From positions 1 to 64,000 of the forward strand of contig JADKBU010000012.1 of assembly GCA_016714935.1 (NCBI GenBank): DNA of 64,000 nucleotides, written 5' to 3'. The notes under the pieces are model-generated. The model saw only the letters and a program-made list of their open reading frames with translations. It was not told the origin of the DNA and did no database searches. Of the stretch, positions 59,852 to 64,000 are shown piece after piece. The number at the start of each line of letters is the position of its first letter. Position 1 is the stretch's first letter. This stretch comes from Candidatus Accumulibacter propinquus. GTDB taxonomy: Bacteria; Pseudomonadota; Gammaproteobacteria; Burkholderiales; Rhodocyclaceae. A program made the position numbers and the translations under genes.

Positions 59852-61306
59852 CTACATCAGCACGATGTCGTACTGCTCCTGCGAGTAGCTGGGCTCGGCC
59901 TGCAGCGAGATCGGTTTGCCGATGAAATCGGAGAGCATCGCCAGTCCTTGCGACTCCTCGTCGAGAAAGCGATCGATCACTGCCTGGTTGCCGAGCACGC
60001 GGTACTCGCGAGCGTTGAACTGACGCGCCTCGCGCAGGAGTTCGCGCAGGATCTCGTAGCATACCGTGCGCGCCGTCTTGACTTCGCCGCGGCCACCACA
60101 GGTCGGACATTCCTCGCACAGCACGTGTGCGAGCGACTCGCGCGTCCGCTTGCGGGTCATCTCGACCAGGCCCAGCGCGGTGAAGCCGTTGACGGTCAGG
60201 CGCGTGTGGTCGCGCGCCAGCGCCTTGTTGAATTCGCTGAGAACGGCGCTGCGATGCTCTTCGTTCTCCATGTCGATGAAGTCGATGATGATGATGCCGC
60301 CGAGGTTGCGCAGGCGCAGTTGCCGGGCGATCGTCTGCGCGGCTTCGAGGTTGGTCTTGAAGATCGTGTCGTCGAAATTGCGTACCCCGACAAAGCCGCC
60401 GGTATTGACGTCGATGGTGGTCATCGCCTCGGTCTGGTCGATGATCAGGTAACCCCCGGACTTGAGATCGACCCGCCGGGCGAGCGCCTTCTGCAGTTCG
60501 TCTTCCACCCCATGCAGGTCGAATAGCGGGCGTTCACCGATATAGTGCTCAAGCAGAGGCGCGACTGTCGGCGTGTATTCGGCGGCGAAGACCGTCAGCC
60601 TCTGAAAGTTCTCGCGCGAATCGATGACGATGCGGGCGGTCTCGGGATTCACGAAATCGCGCAGCACACGCTGTGCCAACGACAGTTCCTGGTACAGCAG
60701 GGACGGTGGTGCGGCGGTGGTCGCCTGCGCCTGGATGTCGCGCCAGAGTTTGCGCAGGTACTCGATGTCCTTGGCCAACTCGGGTTCGGTGGCGCTCTCG
60801 GCCATCGTTCGCACGATGAAGCCGCCGGTTTCTTCGCCGGGCACCAGCCGACCGAGTTTTTCGCGCAGTGCTTCGCGATCGGACTCCCTCTCGATGCGCT
60901 GCGAGATGCCGATGTGTTTGTCCTGGGGCAGGTAGACCAGCATCCGTCCGGCAATCGAAACCTGCGTGGACAGGCGCGCGCCCTTGCTGCCCATCGGATC
61001 CTTGATCACCTGCACGAGGATGCTCTGTCCCTCGAACAGCAGTCGCTCGATCGGTCGCACCGGCTCGTCGCTGAGGCGTGGTTCGCGGATATCGGCAACA
61101 TGCAGGAACGCGGTACGGCCCAGGCCGATGTCGATGAACGCCGATTGCATGCCCGGCAGGATGCGCACGATGCGTCCGATGTAGACATTGCCGACGAAGC
61201 CGCGACTGGCGCTGCGTTCGATATGCAGTTCCTGCACGACGCCCTGGTGCGTGACGGCGACGCGCGTTTCCTGTGGAGTAAAGTTGATCAGGATCTCTTC
61301 GGGCAT
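59852..61306 (-). CDS. rng: Ribonuclease G
   Basis: 484 residues, close to E. coli RNase G. The S1 domain (about 36-125, GFVGNVYIGRIVRILPGMQSAFIDIGLGR), the DNase I-like catalytic part with TTIDVNTGGFVGV (metal Asp) and IDFIDM, and the zinc-link CPTCGGRGEV are present; the long C-terminal scaffold of RNase E is absent. It cuts single-stranded AU-rich RNA and matures the 5' end of 16S rRNA. ATG 61304-61306 is the family start; the open frame beyond it is not coding. It is divergent from trhP by 18 nt. Confidence 0.97.
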   Translation of the reverse strand: MPEEILINFTPQETRVAVTHQGVVQELHIERSASRGFVGNVYIGRIVRILPGMQSAFIDIGLGRTAFLHVADIREPRLSDEPVRPIERLLFEGQSILVQVIKDPMGSKGARLSTQVSIAGRMLVYLPQDKHIGISQRIERESDREALREKLGRLVPGEETGGFIVRTMAESATEPELAKDIEYLRKLWRDIQAQATTAAPPSLLYQELSLAQRVLRDFVNPETARIVIDSRENFQRLTVFAAEYTPTVAPLLEHYIGERPLFDLHGVEDELQKALARRVDLKSGGYLIIDQTEAMTTIDVNTGGFVGVRNFDDTIFKTNLEAAQTIARQLRLRNLGGIIIIDFIDMENEEHRSAVLSEFNKALARDHTRLTVNGFTALGLVEMTRKRTRESLAHVLCEECPTCGGRGEVKTARTVCYEILRELLREARQFNAREYRVLGNQAVIDRFLDEESQGLAMLSDFIGKPISLQAEPSYSQEQYDIVLM

Positions 61307-61324
61307 GGCGGGGCGATCTGGAGA

Positions 61325-62686
61325 ATGAGAGTAGAATTTCGCTTTACTGCATTCTACCCCGTCACGCCCCTTCCCCGGACTTCTGCCGCCTTGACCTGTG
61401 CCCCCGAGTTGCTCGCCCCCGCCGGTTCGCTGGCGATGTTGCGCACGGCTCTGGCGTTCGGTGCCGATGCGGTGTATGCCGGCCAGCCGCGCTACAGCCT
61501 GCGCGTGCGCAACAACGACTTCGGCGATCTCGAACTGCTGGCGCGCGCGGTCGACGAGGTGCATGCCGCCGGCCGCAAGCTCTACGTGGTCAGCAACGTC
61601 CTGCCGCACAACCGCAAGGTCCGCAGCTACCTGAACGACATGGCGCCGGTGGTCGCGCTGCAGCCTGACGCGCTGATCATGGCCGACCCCGGGCTGATCG
61701 ACCTGGTTCGCGAAACCTGGCCGGAGATGCCCGTCCATCTGTCGGTGCAGGCCAACACGGTGAACTTTGCCGCGGTGCGTTTCTGGCGCAAGCTGGGCCT
61801 GACCCGGATCATCCTGTCACGCGAGCTGTCGCTGGACGAAGTTGCCGAGATGCGCCAGGAGTGCCCGGACACCGAACTCGAAGTCTTCGTGCACGGCGCG
61901 CTGTGCGTCGCCTATTCGGGACGTTGCCTGCTCTCCGGATACTTCAACCATCGGGACCCGAATCAGGGCACCTGCACCAACTCGTGTCGTTGGGAATACC
62001 AGCTGAAGGCGGCAGAGGCGGATGCGAGCGGCGATGTCCGTGCCGCCGCTCCATCGCCGGGCCGACCCGGCGACGTGTGGCTGCTCGAGGAAAAGGAGCG
62101 TCCCGGCGAACTGATGCCCATCGACGAGGACGAGCACGGCACCTACATCATGAATTCCAGGGATCTGCGCGCCGTCGAACACGTCCGGCGCCTGACCGAG
62201 ATCGGTGTCGACTCGCTGAAGATCGAGGGGCGCACCAAGTCGCCCTACTACGTTGCGCGCACCGCGCAGGTCTATCGGCGCGCCATCGACGATGCGGTCG
62301 CCAGGCGTCCGTTCGACCCCGGCCTGCTTGGAGAACTCGAGGGACTGGCCAATCGCGGCTATACCGACGGTTTCTATCAGCGTCACCATGAACATGAAAT
62401 GCAGAACTACCTGCGTGGCCATTCCGAATCGGGGCGCAGCCTCTACGTCGGCGACGTGCTGCAATGGGATGCGCCGCGCCGACGTGCGCTGATCGAGGTG
62501 AAGAATCGATTCGCGGTCGGCGATCGCCTCGAAGTGATCCATCCCTCGGGCAATCGTCGGTTGGCTCTCGCCGCCATGCACAACCTCGACGGCGCTGAAA
62601 TCCGCGTTGCCCCGGGCAATGGGCATCGGGTGTGGATTCCCCTGCCGGCAGAATTGCCTGGTGCGATGCTGGCGCGTTTTGTCTGA
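61325..62686 (+). CDS. trhP: tRNA U34 hydroxylation protein TrhP (U32 peptidase family)
   Basis: About 453 residues from ATG 61325 (TTG 61391 is an alternative nearer to the E. coli YegQ start). The family core PELLAPAGSLAMLRTALAFGADAVYAGQPRYSLRVRNN and the four Cys of VHGALCVAYSGRCLLSGYFN and GTCTNSCRWEY, a likely Fe-S site, match YegQ/TrhP closely. TrhP hydroxylates uridine 34 of certain tRNAs using prephenate. The glycosyltransferase-like gene follows after 14 nt. Confidence 0.93.
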   Translation: MRVEFRFTAFYPVTPLPRTSAALTCAPELLAPAGSLAMLRTALAFGADAVYAGQPRYSLRVRNNDFGDLELLARAVDEVHAAGRKLYVVSNVLPHNRKVRSYLNDMAPVVALQPDALIMADPGLIDLVRETWPEMPVHLSVQANTVNFAAVRFWRKLGLTRIILSRELSLDEVAEMRQECPDTELEVFVHGALCVAYSGRCLLSGYFNHRDPNQGTCTNSCRWEYQLKAAEADASGDVRAAAPSPGRPGDVWLLEEKERPGELMPIDEDEHGTYIMNSRDLRAVEHVRRLTEIGVDSLKIEGRTKSPYYVARTAQVYRRAIDDAVARRPFDPGLLGELEGLANRGYTDGFYQRHHEHEMQNYLRGHSESGRSLYVGDVLQWDAPRRRALIEVKNRFAVGDRLEVIHPSGNRRLALAAMHNLDGAEIRVAPGNGHRVWIPLPAELPGAMLARFV

Positions 62687-62700
62687 GCCGTCGCACGCCG

Positions 62701-63834
62701 ATGCCAGAACCCTCCCCGCGTCCGCACCTCTTCGTCGATATCTCGGCTCACGGTCTGGGTCATCTGGCACAGGTGGCGCCGGTGCTCAATGCGCTTTCCT
62801 GCCGTCTGGAAAATCTGCGGATGACCCTGCGCAGCGGTCTGCCGACAGCGACGCTGCAAGCGCGCATCAATGCGGAGTTTACCCATCTGGCGGCGAGCAG
62901 CGACTTCGGCTACGTGATGCACGATGCGATGCGCGTCGACCTGGAGGCTACCGCCCGCGCCTACCGCGCCCAGCATGCCGACTGGGATCTCCGGGTGGAG
63001 CATGAAGCGCGCCTGCTGGCCGGCCAGGCGCCGGACCTGCTGCTCAGTGATGTCTCCTACCTGCCGCTGGCCGGTGCGGCGCGCGCCGGCATTCCCGCAG
63101 TGGCGATGTGCTCGCTCAACTGGGCCGGTCTCCTGGGCCACTTCTTCGCCGCCGAGGGTTGGGCGACGGAGATTCGTCGCCAGATGCTGGCCGCCTACAA
63201 CAGCGCGACTTGTTTCCTGCGACTGACCCCCGGAATGGCCATGGCCGAGCTGTCAGGGCGCCGAGACATCGGCCTGGTTGCCGCCCTGGGCCAGGACTGC
63301 CGCCAGGCGATCCGCGCGCGGTTGCGTTGTGCTGATGACGAGCGCCTGGTTTTGATCGCCTTTGGCGGCGTCAGCAAGCAACTGCCGCTGGCTGCCTGGC
63401 CACGTGTCGCGCGGGTGCGCTGGCTGGTGCCGCAAGCCTGGCAGCTTGCCCATCCGTGTGCCAGCGATTTCGAGCCGCTGGGCCGATCGTTTACCGACCT
63501 CATGTGCTCCGTCGATGCGGTGATTGCCAAACCCGGTTACGGCACCTTTGCCGAAGCCGCCTGCAACGGCACACCGGTTCTCTACGTGCGCCGCCAGGAC
63601 TGGCCGGAACAGCACTGCCTGATAGACTGGCTGGAAAGGCATGGTCAGTGCCGGGAAATCAGCGAGGTCGAGCTGCTCGATGGCCAGCTGGAGGCCGCTC
63701 TGGAAGCCTTGTGGCAGCAGCCGGTGCCGCCGAGGCCGTTGCCCGTCGGCGCCGCAGAAGCGGCGGAGCTCCTGTTGCCGTGGCTGCGGCGGGCTGGTCA
63801 CCCGCTTGCCGTGCCCGGCAAGCACTCCCGATGA
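62701..63834 (+). CDS. Glycosyltransferase-like protein (MurG/GT28 fold)
   Basis: 377 residues from ATG 62701. The N-terminal SAHGLGHLAQVAPVLNAL is like the glycine-rich loop of GT-B enzymes (G-H-x-x-P-x-L), and the C-terminal IAKPGYGTFAEAACNGTPVLYVRRQDWPEQ is the UDP-sugar-binding type of site in MurG/GT28 proteins. It is soluble; the substrate is unknown. It lies 14 nt after trhP, probably in the same transcript. Confidence 0.8.
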   Translation: MPEPSPRPHLFVDISAHGLGHLAQVAPVLNALSCRLENLRMTLRSGLPTATLQARINAEFTHLAASSDFGYVMHDAMRVDLEATARAYRAQHADWDLRVEHEARLLAGQAPDLLLSDVSYLPLAGAARAGIPAVAMCSLNWAGLLGHFFAAEGWATEIRRQMLAAYNSATCFLRLTPGMAMAELSGRRDIGLVAALGQDCRQAIRARLRCADDERLVLIAFGGVSKQLPLAAWPRVARVRWLVPQAWQLAHPCASDFEPLGRSFTDLMCSVDAVIAKPGYGTFAEAACNGTPVLYVRRQDWPEQHCLIDWLERHGQCREISEVELLDGQLEAALEALWQQPVPPRPLPVGAAEAAELLLPWLRRAGHPLAVPGKHSR

Positions 63835-63876
63835 TCTCGAAGGGGTCTTGCCGTCAGCACGGTAGCGGGGGGGGGG

Positions 63877-64000
63877 TTACAGCGCCGGATACTTGGCGGG
63901 ATCGGACATCTTTTCGAGAACCTTGCCCAGTTCGGCGATGGGTATCGATTCATCGTAGACCCCGGCGCTGACCTGGATGCCGGCGGCAAACGAAACGTCC
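63877..64000 (-). CDS. 3' end of an unidentified gene (partial)
   Basis: The last 41 or so codons of a minus-strand gene that begins beyond the window; the stop is TAA at 63877-63879. The end reads DVSFAAGIQVSAGVYDESIPIAELGKVLEK with a tail MSDPAKYPAL. Codon use is GC-rich at third positions and convincing, but I do not recognise the family from this piece. A run of ten G (63867-63876) follows the stop. Confidence 0.6.
   Translation of the reverse strand, partial: DVSFAAGIQVSAGVYDESIPIAELGKVLEKMSDPAKYPAL

Noticed and set aside
58610..60526. 638-codon plus-strand frame across glycerate kinase and rng
   Set aside because: It is out of frame with the kinase and antisense to rng; composition is that of a shadow frame.
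1..64000. CRISPR array, phage or intact insertion sequence
   Set aside because: No regularly spaced repeats, cas genes, integrase or transposase were found anywhere in the window.

Overview
The window is a stretch of high-GC bacterial chromosome. Gene content and order point to a betaproteobacterium of the Rhodocyclales (a 'Candidatus Accumulibacter'-like lineage is my best guess). The pointers are the thrS-infC-rpmI-rplT-pheS-pheT-ihfA-merR-tRNA-Pro run, the argD-argF-argG-DUF2788 run, the secB/grxC/rhodanese/gpsA block next to envC-ctpA-moeB, and an acyl carrier protein with the two exosortase-A-system hydrolases. The genus is an inference; no rRNA is present to test it.

Layout. 1-1.3 kb: tRNA-Lys with a consensus promoter, about 1 kb with almost no coding signal (a decayed DUF433-like antitoxin start and short repeats), and tRNA-Pro with a strong terminator. 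1.3-8.6 kb (minus): the translation operon, with infC apparently starting at a rare ATC codon and terminator-like hairpins just upstream of both thrS and pheS. 8.8-13.2 kb (minus): SNF2-type helicase, YajQ, PpnP, DUF2788. 13.3-16.6 kb (minus): arginine genes argD, argF, argG. 16.8-20.1 kb (minus): zinc-ribbon protein, then a PIG-L de-N-acetylase with a frameshifted mig-14, a pair known from the Pseudomonas dnpA/mig-14 region. 20.2-27.3 kb (minus): two translationally coupled hybrid histidine kinases, the larger with eight PAS domains and a frameshift. 27.7-30.1 kb (plus): a GT2 glycosyltransferase and a frameshifted polytopic glycosyltransferase-like membrane protein.

30.1-33.2 kb (minus): gpsA, SH3 protein, secB, grxC, rhodanese and an ArsR-family regulator whose cysteine spacing matches the persulfide sensors BigR/SqrR; a palindrome lies in its promoter, which is shared with divergent envC. 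33.3-37.4 kb (plus): envC, ctpA (frameshift near its end), a small conserved protein, moeB-like. 37.4-43.5 kb (minus): ribD, nrdR, glyA, AI-2E permease, a flavoprotein, murI. 43.7-46.2 kb (minus): RidA, class I fumarase, UPF0114 protein. 46.4-53.6 kb (plus): acetate module: acetyl-CoA synthetase, a cNMP/CBS/DUF294 regulator, a DnaQ-fold protein, a sodium:solute symporter and its small subunit. 53.7-58.1 kb (minus): CrtC/AttH-like protein, exosortase hydrolases 1 and 2, acyl carrier protein, a propeller protein. 58.3-63.8 kb: glycerate kinase (plus), RNase G (minus), tRNA hydroxylation protein TrhP and a glycosyltransferase-like protein (plus). The window ends in the 3' end of an unidentified minus-strand gene.

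Four genes (mig-14, the eight-PAS kinase, the membrane glycosyltransferase, ctpA) are each broken by exactly one missing base. That shared direction suggests consensus errors in the assembly more than true gene decay, so these genes should be read as probably intact in the living organism.
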